64,000 bases of DNA from Stictocephala bisonia (GCA_035578905.1 JAQJVL010000082.1:248001-312000); one strand, 5' to 3'. Positions 22,113 to 35,174 are shown, numbered from the stretch's first letter. The notes: a model not told the origin generated them from the sequence alone. A program made the numbers and translations.

Positions 22113-23711
22113 CAGATAACATTCCAATGTTATAAAATGTAAGGAATGCTAACTACGTTATACTAACTAAAATTGTTCATTAATACATTCGATAATAATC
22201 ACAAATTAAATCTTTAAGCCTAACCTTTTCACCCAACGATGATGAGGGCGATTAAAGAACTTGATTCTAACATACCGTTTATATCATTACATAAAATAAT
22301 TAATTGTTTTAAAATATGTTATCTATAATTAATTATTAAATCTTCATCAAAAATTTAGGTTTATTGATAAACGTAACAATATCACTAATTGCGGTTTTTT
22401 ATTTTTGTTTTTTTTTAAGTTAGTAGGCTGATAAAAGTAACGAATCTTTTGAGATGTGATGATTCATAATCTTTAATATGTTAATTTCATTCTGTTGTCT
22501 ATAGTTGCCCTATTTTCAGTATCTGATTTAAAATTTTAATATGTTATTTTTGGGAAGGTAATATTCAATCTACTTGGGTAGGTACATTGGGGATAACCCT
22601 TCCACTCATCCATACAAATACGGTGGTGTTAGAGTAAAACTGATAGAAATATAAAAAAATGCTCATAACAATGTTTGTTGAAAAATATACCAATATTTTA
22701 AACTGCTTTCTTTGAATATTAAAAAATGTTATATATCATAACAAAATTTAATTTAAGTATTTAAATTGAAAGCAACGACCTAAGGTTATTTACTTTTGCA
22801 ACGAAAATGTTTATATAATATATGAGCAATAATAATTGTATATGTAAAAACTTGATTACTCAGCCTTCAATTAGCCAATGTTATGTGCAGTTCATTACTG
22901 TTAGGTTTGTGTAGAAATACACTTTGAAGGCGCGAGTTAATATTCAAACAACGCTGATCTTTGAGCCAAACAACCTTAGTGCTACCGAATTCTAGAGTGA
23001 GCATTTATGTAGGAACTGAACGTATATTTATCATGCATTTGTGACATTTATTAACAAAATATATTTTAAACGTGAATATTTCTTTAGATTTAACTTACGA
23101 CTGATATATGTAGAAGTTAGTGTGTTTACAAATTAACGAACACGAAACATCAACGAACCCTACACCATATATAAAAGAAATAGGTAAATAAAATAACATA
23201 AATCCTGTATCATTTTACAATAATACACATATGCATGGCTATGTAAAAAAAGGTATTTTGTTAAATTGTACTATTTAACATACAACAAACACGTTGAATC
23301 GATCCTGGACTTCATATAAAAATGTTAGTTAAATAATATTTTAACATAAAAATAAAGAAAGAAGAAATCAAAACAATGCATTATATTGTTTTATCACTAA
23401 TGTGTTTCTAAGCTACTATTGTAAGATGTTATTATTCTGAACATACAAAATTACAAAGAGTAATTGGACGACTTTATAATGTATTTTCATAAGCAAAAAC
23501 TAATTATATAGCTATTCTCTTATGAATTTTTGCTAAATATTTACAAAATACTCTTGAAAAATACCTATAAAACTCACATTCACTTTTTTTCTTAGCATTT
23601 GATTTTCAAAGTTGAAAGATGTACAATTATATTAGAAGCTGTGAAGACGCATTACATTCAAGAACATTTGACTTACATTTATATATTTATGTTTTTCACA
23701 CCCATTATCAC
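22113..23711. other. AT-rich DNA, nothing recognised
   Basis: No gene, array or element ends could be supported. Confidence 0.55.
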
Positions 23712-23830
23712 AGAGAAGAAAGAAACACAGGTTGCATCTAGTTGTATGGTGACTGAGTGTCGGGAGTTCTCCAGATCTTTGTGCAGACGTACCGGGCAGC
23801 ACCGTTGTCAGCTCTTCGCCTAATATCCCC
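23712..23830 (+). repeat. dispersed repeat family F, copy 2
   Basis: AAACACAGGTTGCATCTAGT, CGGGCAGCACC and TTGTCAGCTC match the 1.63 kb copy in order. The overlapping 74- and 90-codon open frames on both strands are not supported as genes. Confidence 0.45.
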
Positions 23831-24056
23831 TCAAAATCCCGAGGATCAAACGTAATTATAATTATAACGTTGTTTTTAATATTTACATTAGTGGCAACTA
23901 TCACTTAGGCATTTGCTGCAAACATAATAAAGGGACCTCTGTTTAGTTTTTCTAAGTGCCATACTTAATAAATTTTACGAAAATACTAAAGATACTTAGA
24001 TATTTCCTTACCATCAAAACATTAGAATAAATAGCACTATTCAAGTAAAACTAAAA

Positions 24057-24745
24057 TGCTTGGAAATACTTCAGGAGGTTGTTCTTGGGCTCAACACAAA
24101 CCATAAAGTTCTTATAAAAGTCATACAATATGACATAATATGCAGTTTTCTGTCTGTCTGATTTTACATCATAATGGTTGCTGAATTTTACATTAAAAGT
24201 TTTCTCATTAATCATTAAAGACAAAGTTTTGAAATTTGATGCATATGCTATACTGTTAATACTCTATTACAGAAAAAAAATTTAAAAATACTTCGTCGGC
24301 AAATTTCAAAATAAGAATGTTACTTCAAGTGCAACTGTATTAAACAAAATACCAAAAATATGCAATTTGCATTTCTTGTTAGTTTTCAATAAATAAGGTA
24401 TCGTTAGTTTTATAATTAATTAAATTTCCTACAACTTGTTATATTTCTGTGTGTGTTTTTTTACGGAATTTAACGTCAAAGTTTTTAAGTAGCTGCTATT
24501 TCGAAATTTGCCAACGAATTTTTTCAATAATTTTGCATATAATAGAATAATAGTAATTTAATATATGTGCAAAAATTTTACACACTACCTTTTATGATTG
24601 CTGAGAAAAAAATTATAATGTAAAAAACACAAACGGACAGACAGACATAAAACTGTGCATATTAGGACATATGTTTACAAGAAGTATCTGGTTTGTTTTG
24701 ACCCCAAGAACAACTTACTGAAGTTAGTCCAAGTATTTCAATTAC
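24057..24745. mobile_element. long-inverted-repeat (foldback) element
   Basis: ACTTCAGGAGGTTGTTCTTG near 24,068 is mirrored by CAAGAACAACTTACTGAAGT near 24,705-24,724. Pairing continues inward through AAACAAACC-like, TAATATGCA and TCTGTCTGTCTG / CAGACAGACA blocks for about 130 bases. Deeper blocks such as GGCAAATTTC and GAAATTTGCC also pair, so nearly the whole 690 bases is an imperfect palindrome. No coding frame is present. The outermost bases and target duplication are unclear. Confidence 0.75.
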
Positions 24746-25158
24746 ACTCTGTATTAAATATAATTAAGAGAAATCTTAATTACATTTATTGTAATGTGGA
24801 GTAGATGGTTAATTAACTGTGATATCTAAAAAAATCGTAATTTTATTGATAATTTGACAGGAATAGAACATTTTTTTAATAAAGTTAAAACAATTATTAC
24901 CGGAACTAAACAACATTAAATCAAAACTGATTATACAATTCTATTTTATCTAGTCATGTATCATTTAATTCGTTTAAAGGGAAATAAATTTTGGAGTGAC
25001 AAATCGAGAGAGCGTTTAGGTCAGAAGGGGGTGTGTTTTTGGGACATAAAACACTTTGAGAAGCCCCTGGGTGAAATACATGTGACCGGCCACTCCTTGG
25101 GTTTACAGTCTTCTTCTGTGTTTCAATTACTGTTTTTTGTCTAAAATTGTTTATTAAA
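24746..25158. other. unannotated
   Basis: A 62-codon open frame at 24,956-25,144 has no recognisable motif and is treated as chance. Confidence 0.5.

Positions 25159-25225
<67 letters not shown>
25159..25225 (+). repeat. (AT)n microsatellite
   Basis: An almost pure AT dinucleotide run with one AC interruption. Confidence 0.95.
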
Positions 25226-25228
<3 letters not shown>

Positions 25229-26072
25229 GTGAAATGCTATATGTACTGTTTTATGTAAATAAAATTACCAAAATCAAATTAATACAATCTTTGCACATTA
25301 AAGCCGTGCTAAAATCTTCCTATTTATTAACATTTATATGAAGTTTCCTAGAAGCATAATATGTTGATAATGTTTAAAACATAGTATTTTGGGTAAAGTA
25401 GGGAAAGATGCCGAATGTATTGTATTTTACGTATAAAATCCGATCGGAATTAATAAAACAGATTACTGTATTAATGGTATAAGTTTCCAATAGTTTTTCT
25501 TCTATTCAAACTATACTTAACCTAAATATGATCAATCTTTTTGCTGATTTATCTATAGTTTTGTAGCCCTTGCATTTAAATAGACAGTTAAGTGCTGAGC
25601 AAGATGAATCATTGACTGTGGGTAAGATGGCTTATGGATAAATAAATAAACTGGGTTCAAAAAATAAATAGATAAATACCTTACTAAACATATGACACAA
25701 GTACAGAATCACACAGAGGCATAGCCTTTTATTTAAAAACATATATAGTAATATTAAAAAAGCATTTTTATCTTAAATAACTTGATATGTATTATATTTT
25801 TAATAAGAATAATAAAATAACAAATGATTTTATGAATTAGAGTAGAATCTAAATAAAGTGGTTGACTTTTTCTAATAGATAAAGTAAAATTTAAATGAAA
25901 TAAATAACAGGATACAAACAATATTAATTATTTTATTAATTATTATAACAAAATTAATTATATTAATTATTAGTTTAAATATTTTGAATTGTTCTCTTAA
26001 GTTGGGAATAGTGATGTATTTGGTTTGTTTTACGTTCACTTTGTCCATACAAATATAAATCTAAAGAAGAAT
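25226..26072. other. AT-rich DNA, nothing recognised
   Basis: No feature could be supported. Confidence 0.6.
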
Positions 26073-27024
26073 ACCATACTTCATGTCTAGAAGATATAAT
26101 GTATAGACTTCGTTATTCCTATACTTTGACCATACTTCATATCTAGAAGATATAATGTATAGACTTCGTTATTCCTATACTTTGACCATACTTCATGTCT
26201 AGAAGATATAATGTATAGACTTCGTTATTCCTATACTTTGACCATACTTCATGTCTAGACGATATAATGTATAGACTTCGTTATTCCTATACTTTGACCA
26301 TACTTCATGTCTAGAAGATATATTGTATAGACTTCGTTATTCCTATACGTTGACCATACTTCATGTCTAGAAGATATAATGTATAGACTTCGTTATTCCT
26401 ATACTTTGACCATACTTCATGTCTAGAAGATATAATGTATAGACTTCGTTATTCCTATACTTTGACCATACTTCATGTCTAGACGATATAATGTATAGAC
26501 TTCGTTATTCCTATACTTTGACCATACTTCATGTCTAGAAGATATAATGTATAGACTTCGTTATTCCTATACTTTGACCATACTTCATGTCTAGAAGATA
26601 TAATGTATAAACTTCGTTATTCCTATACGTTGACCATACTTCATGTCTAGAAGATATAATGTATAAACTTCGTTATTCCTATACGTTGACCATACTTCAT
26701 GTCTAGAAGATATAATGTATAAACTTCGTTATTCCTATACGTTGACCATACTTCATGTCTAGAAGATATAATGTATAAACTTCGTTATTCCTATACGTTG
26801 ACCATACTTCATGTCTAGAAGATATAATGTATAAACTTCGTTATTCCTATACGTTGACCATACTTCATGTCTAGAAGATATAATGTATAAACTTCGTTAT
26901 TCCTATACGTTGACCATACTTCATGTCTAGAAGATATAATGTATAAACTTCGTTATTCCTATACGTTGACCATACTTCATGTCTAGAAGATATAATGTAT
27001 AAACTTCGTTATTCCTATACTTTG
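26073..27024 (+). repeat. 56-bp satellite, 17 copies
   Basis: Exactly 17 head-to-tail units of 56 bp (952 bp) start with ACCATACTTCATGTCTAGAA. Copies 1-9 carry TATAGACTT and mostly ACTTTG. From copy 10 (26,577) onward they carry TATAAACTT, with ACGTTG in all but the last. Copies 4 and 8 share a private TAGACGAT variant, suggesting a four-unit duplication step. Units are nearly identical, so expansion is recent. No frame is open across the array. Confidence 0.97.
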
Positions 27025-28543
27025 GCCGTTTTAAATAATGCATAAAGTGTTGAATGCTTCGTTATCAAATATAACTGTGTTTGGATACTTGGTTATTAAA
27101 CCATAATTGGTGGCTTACAACGTAAAACGTGGAAAGCTATACATGAAATTTATATGAAACGTATCACACAATAAGTGCGAATTTTTATAACTGTGGACAA
27201 ATTAAATGATTCAAATTAAATTAATAAAATAACACCATAAGATCTTTGAAATAGGTACTGAACAGTACCTGAAGAAACGGTCATTTCCTCCTAATAGCAA
27301 TAGCAACAGTTTAATAAATAGATATACAAGTTACACGCGTGTTTCAGACGAAGTTCGATAAAAAACAAATTAAAATATTCAACGAAGGAATGCATTCTGG
27401 TTTTTAATGAAATACACTCATTGATTTCTTCTGTTGATGAACAAAATTAACTATTTAATTTATAGTTCCATACACTTAACATTTTCAATTACAGCTCTTT
27501 GCTAATTATTTGTTCTTTATTTGAGCAGGAAAACTAATTGTTTAGGTTCTATTTTTTTTGTATAAACAGGTATTGTTTTCATATTGGGGATTAGTGAAGT
27601 TATATTTTGTATTGTTTTTTTCAATAGCAGTTACTAATTTTACATTTATTAACATGTTACATTTGAATAAAAAAAATACATAGTTAAATTATCTTACATA
27701 TATACGTGTATTATATACACGTACTTTGTTAATAAATGTCATAGATATTTATAAATATGTGACGATAAACTCTCAAAGTACGAACTGGTGACGAGAACTG
27801 AATAAACCACAAACCTATGCATACATTTTTCACACGATTTTAGGTTTACTGAAAAATAATTCCTAGTACATAATTTGGTAACGTACCCAAAAATATTAGA
27901 TTTTTTAAAGAATATTTATATTCCAATTTTCTTTATTTTATACGTTTAAATATAATAATTGTTTTACTCAATGCTATCCAATATAGAACACTAAACCTTA
28001 GATGCTGGCATTTTGATTATTCCGAAATTCTAATACATTAATAATTGAAATCTATTAATGCTAGTAATAGGCACATTTTCAATTCAGTTGCTTTAAAAAC
28101 TTACTAACTAACGTAGGATTAATAAATATCAGAATTTAAATTGAACTTGTTTGCGTAAGATTATATCAGCCTTCAAATCGTGAATGTGTTTTGTTAGCCA
28201 AGAATTACTAGAAAATGTCTATGGTGAGCTTGAAGGCACTAACTAATATTCAAAACCCCACAACATTAAAATAACAAAACCCCACAAGTAACAATTCTAA
28301 ACATATTTATTATAAATTTTACTTATGGATGCTTGTCAATAGAACGTTTCAACACGTTAACTACTGTAAGGAAAAAATCTGATGGAATTAAAATGTAAGT
28401 TATACCTTGTAACTTATTTCAAATTTACAAAATTACATTTTTTTTAAATTGTATATGTTTACCTTTATAAAGAAACATAATCATAAACGCTCAGTAGTTG
28501 AATAAAACACATTACTGAATAGTACATTTATTTCAAATCACCT

Positions 28544-28544
<1 letters not shown>
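27025..28544. other. AT-rich DNA, nothing recognised
   Basis: Only a small palindrome (TACGTGTA/TACACGTA near 27.71 kb) stands out. Confidence 0.55.

Positions 28545-28580
<36 letters not shown>
28545..28580 (+). repeat. A36 homopolymer
   Basis: Thirty-six uninterrupted A. It could be a retrotransposon tail, but no body was recognised upstream. Confidence 0.9.
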
Positions 28581-28582
<2 letters not shown>

Positions 28583-28649
28583 TGATGAAACTTTTACTAT
28601 CTATATTTATAAAAATACTATGAGTTCAAACAAGGTTATTATGGTCACA

Positions 28650-28725
28650 GAACGGTGGTTAAGTGGCTTAGCAATTGTACTATGGTACTCAAGGTCCAAG
28701 GTTCCAGTCCCCAACTTGACGAGAA
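28650..28725 (+). repeat. tRNA-derived SINE-like sequence
   Basis: TGGTTAAGTGGCTTAGCAAT resembles an A box and AAGGTTCCAGTCCCC resembles a B box, spaced as in a tRNA gene. No stable full cloverleaf is evident. It lies 70 bases beyond an A36 tract. Confidence 0.4.
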
Positions 28726-29687
28726 GTTCTTCACTCGTCGAATAAGTTCACACACATGCCTACAGTGCAAATTTAACAAAAACAGTTATGAAAAAAATTA
28801 AGAAAAAAACTAAAACCTTTTTCATTTAAGAAGAGGATGGATTAGGAAAGAAACTGTGTCTGTTTGGTGTCTGTTTGAATTTCCATTTTCAGGTATGGGG
28901 TGTAATTTTCTACCAATAGTATTAAAGAATGCTATTAGTTCATTTTGTATTATAAAATATAAGAATTCCATGGAACTGAATTGGAACTATTATGTTTCAA
29001 TATATACTATTAAATAACAAGACATATATTTTTCTATTCACTCCTCAGGGAAAAAGGATGGTTAAATGTGTAGAAATCTATAATACGTGAAGGAAAATTG
29101 TTTACAGTAGGTTCTCAGACGCTATTTATTTATTTTTTTTATATTTGAGACACCCCTCAATATTTACAAAACATATTAAGTAAGATAATTTATAGTAACA
29201 GTTTCAAACACAGAGCCTCACTAGAACAATTACTCATCCACAGAGTAAAGACAACATTTGAACTCAGAGTATTATTATATACTCTTTGATTTAATTATAC
29301 AGTTAGTCTTAAATTATTTTTAACTTTATTATATCAATTGAATTGTTGGTAAGTGAATAAAATACAAACAGAAACTTTAAATGGAATGTGTCTAGTTGAC
29401 TGTAATTTTTTTTTCTTTTTTAATGCTATTTTTGTACTCTTTGCCGACGGAATTTTTAGTTATGGTACAAACGTTGTTAATGAACAAAGGTCCAAACCCA
29501 TTAACCTAATCGTAACTACCAAATAATTTACACTTATTAGCTTATTTCATTGTTTTATAATATTATTGTACCTTATTTTACCACACATAACGTTATTTAT
29601 GAGACTTTGCGAATGGTTTGTAAGCAATTAAAAGTATACATAATTAGTGTGATTCAATAAATTGTATAGTTAGTTTCTTGATAAACT
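28726..29687. other. AT-rich DNA, nothing recognised
   Basis: No feature could be supported. Confidence 0.6.
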
Positions 29688-29880
29688 GAACGTAACCCAA
29701 AATAAATATGTTGCATTAAAAGTATGAAATGTACAAATATTATGGTGATCTATGACTCATTTGTGAATCCTTGAGGTCTGTGGAAGGTCTACGTGGAGGA
29801 AATCGATTAACATAATATTTGTAAGTTTGTTAATTATTCTATTATATATTTGTGTTGTGTTACGTTCCCTTTTATTGTAT
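29688..29880. mobile_element. palindromic element family P, decayed copy
   Basis: The left arm ending in GTACAAATATTATGGTGATC (29,731-29,750) and the right arm GATTAACATAATATTTGTAA (near 29,804) are opposed, as in the 9.06 kb element. GTGTTGTGTTACGTT near the right end also matches. The left arm lacks the ribozyme part. The right arm retains a degraded core (CTGTGGA in place of CTGAGGA, then GGAAATCGAT). Confidence 0.65.
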
Positions 29881-30179
29881 AATATACTTATTACACAATT
29901 ATATAAATATGGCACAATTATCTTACATACGATAGTATAATTTGAATGTAACAAAACCAAACCATGTTATATCGAGACATATAACATTGCAATGTTCTTT
30001 CTTTATTATTCTTAATAAATATTTATTAAGCCATCCATCCCCCCAATTATTTCCACTATTCTTCTTCTATCAGGCCCCAAAACACTTTCACATTCAATTT
30101 AGTATTAATCCAATTATACTTAAAAGTACTACTTTTAGGTTCATGTTACATATTTAAATAGCTTAGGTTTTTTGTTGAT
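29881..30179. other. unannotated
   Basis: No feature could be supported. Confidence 0.6.
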
Positions 30180-30395
30180 ACGTGGGCCACTTATAAAACG
30201 GCCTTTTTGACGCACTGGTGCGACTACGATGCAAAGACTGGTGTAAGTGAGACAGAGAACTGATCTTTCCCCACTTTGTAGTTCCAATTAAAAGTTGTCT
30301 TGACAACCAGAGTGGTAGGCCACGTGATCATGGCGCAATAGCAAGCCCTGCATATTTTACGTCATTAGTTGACTTACCGCTGGTTAGTTTTATTA
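30180..30395 (+). repeat. dispersed repeat family B
   Basis: It contains GTGGGCCACTTATAAAACGG, GATGCAAAGACTGGTGTAAG, AGACAGAGAACTGATCTTTC, GGTAGGCCACGTGATC and AAGCCCTGC, in the family order. It is more diverged than the 3.4 and 19.1 kb copies. Confidence 0.55.
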
Positions 30396-31149
30396 AAATC
30401 AACAAATCAACCTTAGTCGTTGATGCCAATCGGTAGTAAGTGTCACTCGCTACGCTCGGTATGTGACTGTCTATTACAAATACTTTAAGTAATACAAATA
30501 CAAGTACTTTAACTTTTACCCTATATTTGATACAATAATATATTTTTTAAAATATTTAACTTTAATATTTATTTAAAGTAAAATCATATTATGTAAATTC
30601 ATTTATGGTAGCTCACTTGCTACCATTGCGTTGCTACCGTTTTATTAAATATAACACCCATTGTTATTATTTAGCCTGTTTCTGTAGCGAAATTTGTATT
30701 TATATATAAGATTTTGTAAATATTATAAAATTGTAATTACTTAAATTACAAAACCTGTTAACATTTAATAAACATTATTGATTACATTTGAGGATTTAAT
30801 ATGATAATTTAAATCTCTCTCCGTGTTATTTACTCCCCCCCCCACTCTCTCTCCCTCCCTCAACCCTTCCTCCCACTCTCCATGATACTTTAGGGCCGAA
30901 AGACGTAGATTGCGGTCTTTCCATGACATTCAGGATAACAATATTTAATAATGAACACTCTTAAGCACATCTTTGAATAGAGAGTATGATTTGTTAACAT
31001 CTAAACTGTTAAAATTGGTCAAGAAATAAGGAGGCTTCACGTATTACATGACAGAAGACAGGAGGATGAGCTTTCTAACGTTATGTTTACTGTTATATGT
31101 ATAATTTTAAAGTACGCGTATGGACCATAGAACTATAAATATAGTTCAT
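30396..31149. other. AT-rich DNA with one pyrimidine-rich patch
   Basis: A C/T-rich stretch lies at about 30,826-30,890. No gene was seen. Confidence 0.55.
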
Positions 31150-31285
31150 AGTTCTATGTTATGGGCGGGTGGGTAGGCTAATACCACCGTGGGAAGGACG
31201 CGAAGGTGTGGGAATACAACGTACATGTTTGGGTAGGTGGTAGGGTCAATAAAAATGTACGTTGATGGATGGGTGAGTAAAAATA
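31150..31285 (+). repeat. degenerate copies of the 36-bp GTATGGG minisatellite
   Basis: TATGGGCGGGTGGGT near 31,159, followed by AATACCACCGTG, and GTACGTTGATGGATGGGTGA near 31,257 match the unit of the 54.7-56.3 kb array. Only two to three poorly kept units remain. Confidence 0.5.
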
Positions 31286-32599
31286 ATGTAATATACTGGG
31301 AAATATAGAGCGCCTGCTAGTTACCAATGGTTTGATTACACTTGTTAAAAGAGGGCCAACAATATTAAACCAATTTATACTTTAAATCACCGTAATTATT
31401 TATATGAAAATATTATATTCCTAAGACGATTAAATATAAAAATACGCTTTAAAGAGAATTAAATAATAGTTTAACAAAGAAATTTGTGAAATATTGATAG
31501 CCTAATTAATAAGAGGGGTCTCATTTGTATGGTGCGTTGTTTGTTTTAGTTGTCGTTTACAGAAGTTAGTGTACATAAAGGACAGATACAAATTTACCAT
31601 ACATATTGTTCCGTGTCCCAGGGAGACGTCACAGGGAGGGGGTCACAGACAAACTGTTTAACCCTTTATCTGGGGTCACAGAACACGTGGTAGAGGGGTT
31701 ACTGCTGACACTGTGCTGACAGTCAAATATTTGTTTTAATTTGATAGGGGAGAAAATCATTTAACTACAACCACCCCAACAATTATGGGGTGAGTTAATT
31801 AAATTATGCTTCTCGAATGTAAAAACATGGTTTTTATGTCTTATGTATCAATATATTAACTGATCAAGATCTAGTGTGTGTTTTGAGTATAATTAAAAAT
31901 TAACTGAAATTAAATGAAGTTCCTTAATATTACATAGTGGAAAATCTGTGTGTATTAACGAATTTAAGTACCAAAGAAATGGGATCTTTTCCGTTAATTC
32001 ACTACCACTATTTCTTCCGTTAATTTACTAGTTCTATTTGATAGTATTCTATTGCTCTAAAAAATTTTCCCAACTCATTTTTACGTCCACTGTGGTATTC
32101 CTTATCCGATATCGCTTGCCTTATCTTTCGCTTTCCAAGAACTTACACACGGAGAGCGCATTCGGCGGTAAGTCAATAATTGGATTTACCAGTTTGTGAT
32201 CAACTTTAGTAGCCACCTAACCTGACCTAAATTAACCTAACCGTAATGGCAACAACACAAATAGTGGTAGTGAAGTAACGGAGAAAGTCCAAGAAATGAT
32301 GTGTAACAGTTACACATGCCAAACAATAAAAGCATTGTTGTATTATTCTAATATTAATAATACAAAAGTAAACATATTAATTTAATAGTAATATTATTTT
32401 AGCAATGCGTGAGGAAAAATTTACAAATTTAAATATTAATCTACACATTTATTAAAAGCTATTAATTTTTTAATAGTTTCAAATATCTGCATTCTGAATC
32501 ATACTTATCCTAATAGTATTAATAATTGATTCATTGTTATTTTTTCTATAATTATCAAAGTATAACCAACAAAGTTCAATGTTAGTAGGCTAATATTGT
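31286..32599. other. unannotated, partly G-rich
   Basis: A GC-richer patch at about 31,610-31,720 carries two GGGGTCACAGA-type blocks. No gene was recognised. Confidence 0.5.
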
Positions 32600-32660
32600 T
32601 CGGTAGCGTAGTTGGTAAAAGTCAAGCGTCATAAACGAAAGTTTCTAATCAGAATCATAA
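32598..32660 (+). repeat. possible tRNA-like fragment
   Basis: GGTAGCGTAGTTGGTAAAAG resembles a pol III A box. A degenerate B-box-like AGTTTCTAATCAG follows about 30 bases later. This is a weak call. Confidence 0.25.
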
Positions 32661-33059
32661 CAAATTTTGATAGGAATAAACTGATAACCACCGACTGCTC
32701 ATTTATCATTGGCTATTAATTATTTACACTTTATAAGAATAGAATAGTGGACCTTAACTTATAAGAAAAATGCTCATCTATAGACCTACTCATAACACTC
32801 ATTCGAAATGCATATTCGCCTATATATTGGAGTCATTAGATGAAATGCATAATTTTTTTTTCCAAAAATAATAAATTGGTAATTTTTAAATATGATATGC
32901 ATCATTTTATTGTTAATACATTTGCTTTTCACTGTAACAAGATGTAAATAGGATTGCATTTGTAACAAAAATAAGTTATTCTAATTAAGATTTCACTTTC
33001 ACATATGAGCCGCCGACACAACTTTTTGTGTATGTTAAAGGAAATGGAATGATTATATG
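32661..33059. other. unannotated
   Basis: Two overlapping minus-strand open frames (60 and 66 codons) have no recognisable motif. Confidence 0.55.
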
Positions 33060-33372
33060 TGTATTGGATGAGTGTGGATCTCTTTTTTTGTCTGGTTACT
33101 AACTGAGTTCCACTGTCTTTCAGAAACAACCATTTATTAATAGCCTAAAAACCAGGCCAACTAAGGGCCCTACAGATTTACGTAGAGTCCTAACCACGTC
33201 GTATTGGTCTAATTGTCAACTAATTGACAAGCCAGATACTCAATTCCCTACACAACATCTAGACAATGAGTACCACCCAACATGGTCACCCCAGATTTCT
33301 TAAGTACCATCCACGCCGATAGCAACCATTGAGAGGACGCCATGTCAGTATTAAGAGGACCGAGTATAGTAT
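33060..33372 (-). repeat. dispersed repeat family A, full-length-like inverted copy
   Basis: Read on the minus strand it starts CTCGGTCCTCTTAATACTG. It continues through CTCAATGGTTGCTATCGGCG, CCATGTTGGGTGGTACTCA and GGCTTGTCAATTAG, and ends near ACTCAGTTAGTAACC. It is collinear over about 310 bases with the 42.86-43.17 kb copy. The palindromic element at 33.38 kb starts a few bases from its 5' end. Confidence 0.65.
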
Positions 33373-33374
33373 AG

Positions 33375-33802
33375 CATTTTTCAAAATGGCGGCCATTTTA
33401 AACTTTTAAAGCCAAATATCTTAATAACCTTAAATTTTACAAAAAACTTGTAAGTTACAAAAACGTTTAAGAATTTATTTCTATAAATATAAATAATTAT
33501 ATAAAAATTTTTAAGATTGAACAACTATTAACTGAGAAATTATAATTTTTATCAAATAAAACATGCTTGATATTAATAAAATTGAAAACTTTAGTTTACA
33601 ATTTTGATAAAAATTGTAATTTCTCAGTTAATAGTTGTTCAATCTTAAAACTGTTTATATAATTATTTATAGAAATAAATTCTTAAACTTTTTTGTAACT
33701 TACAAGTTTTTTTTAAATTTAAGGTTATTAAGATATTTGGCTTTAAAAGTTTAAAATGGCCGCCATTTTGAAAAAGATTGTTGTAAAAAAATGAAATTTA
33801 AA
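33375..33802. mobile_element. palindromic MITE, ~178-bp arms
   Basis: The left arm begins TTTTCAAAATGGCGGCCATT near 33,379 and runs to about 33,556. The right arm at about 33,602-33,778 is its near-perfect reverse complement and ends GGCCGCCATTTTGAAAA. A 45-base loop separates them. TAGTATAG occurs at 33,367-33,374 and 33,803-33,810 and could be an 8-bp target duplication. The right side then carries about 24 unpaired bases, so that boundary is uncertain. No coding frame is present. Confidence 0.8.
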
Positions 33803-33810
33803 TAGTATAG

Positions 33811-35174
33811 GGATACTGTAAAGATCAACATTCATACCAATTTTCATGGTTTTATCTTAAATAACCTTTGAGATATTTATAGTACAGTACAGTATTGCCT
33901 TCAATCTCATAACATAAATGATACGAAAACATATCTTGGTGCATGACATTCATTTGTAAATTAATCTTCCTTTTGTTTATCAACAATTTATAATTGTTTT
34001 TAAATAATAAGAGAAAATGAACTTCTAAGAGAACAAAACAACATCACGTTATGGACTTCATTTCAACAATTCCATTGTGTCCATGGGTTATCTGACTGTT
34101 GTAATTCTGTAATTTAAAATTAAATAAAAGTGCTTCAATTCATCTGAGTTTCGTGGCATATTTAATATAAGGAGATAGGATTTATCTAATAACATATTTT
34201 CCCTACTGTAAAAGATCTTTTTACATTTGAACTAGCTAGTACTTACCAATATATATATAAAGGAATATGTTTGAACCTGTCCAACTAATAATATTCTTCC
34301 AACATCTCTTGTTTAGAATATAAGTTACTAATATCTCTAGATTACGTAAACCGTTGAAACGTAAATGATTAAGTGGAGGGAGATAAAACATTTATTGTTT
34401 GGTATCTATAGTGTATACAGCACAAGCTATACCTACCCTTTTAGGGCAAATTTTACCATTTGATACATAAATTAATTGGGTATAATGTTATATATATTCC
34501 TTAGGATCAGCAATGTTATTCTTCTATCCAAACCACCCAAAAATGTAACGTCGAAAAAAACTCAAAATATAATATCAACTGGTATTATACAAGGAAAAAA
34601 TAGCAGCTACTCCACAGTAACCCCTCTACAAGTCAAAACCAGATGATTCATAAGCATTTGAAGGGGAGGGGGTTGAATTACATTCGTGGGACCGGAAGGA
34701 TATCCATTTATCAAATAATGGAATGCAAGATTCTGGATGGAATCAGATTATAGCGTCTTCCAAATGAGCAGTTGAGGCCCGAGAGCCAAATGGGGGATGC
34801 GTGGGGAGGAAATGGAACGGAAAGCCTGCAGAGGAACATGAGATGTGGAACGTTGGAAGAGGTAGTGGGGGCAGGCAGTAACGAGTGTAGACTACTATGT
34901 TTATAATTGCTAAACCCTTACATTACGATTTTCCAGTTTTAGGCATAAATAAATAAATGGTGGCTTTATTACTAACAGGCTTAAGTGACTGGTGACGTAA
35001 AACCTCTAACTTTTGACTTTATTGCGTCAGATTACTTTAAACATGTTTTACTCTTTTACTAAATGATTTTTCACATGCGTTATTACGACCATATCTGAAA
35101 ACGTGACCGTATGCTTTTATTAGCGACAAATAATAAAGTGAGTAAGGAGATACTAAATAAAGCAAATAGACATT
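33811..35174. other. unannotated
   Basis: No gene was seen. A G-rich patch lies at 34,655-34,880 without recognisable content. Confidence 0.5.

Noticed and set aside
26073..27024. CRISPR-like direct repeats
   Set aside because: Units are contiguous without unique spacers; this is a satellite in a eukaryotic genome. The same holds for the 50-, 60- and 113-bp arrays.
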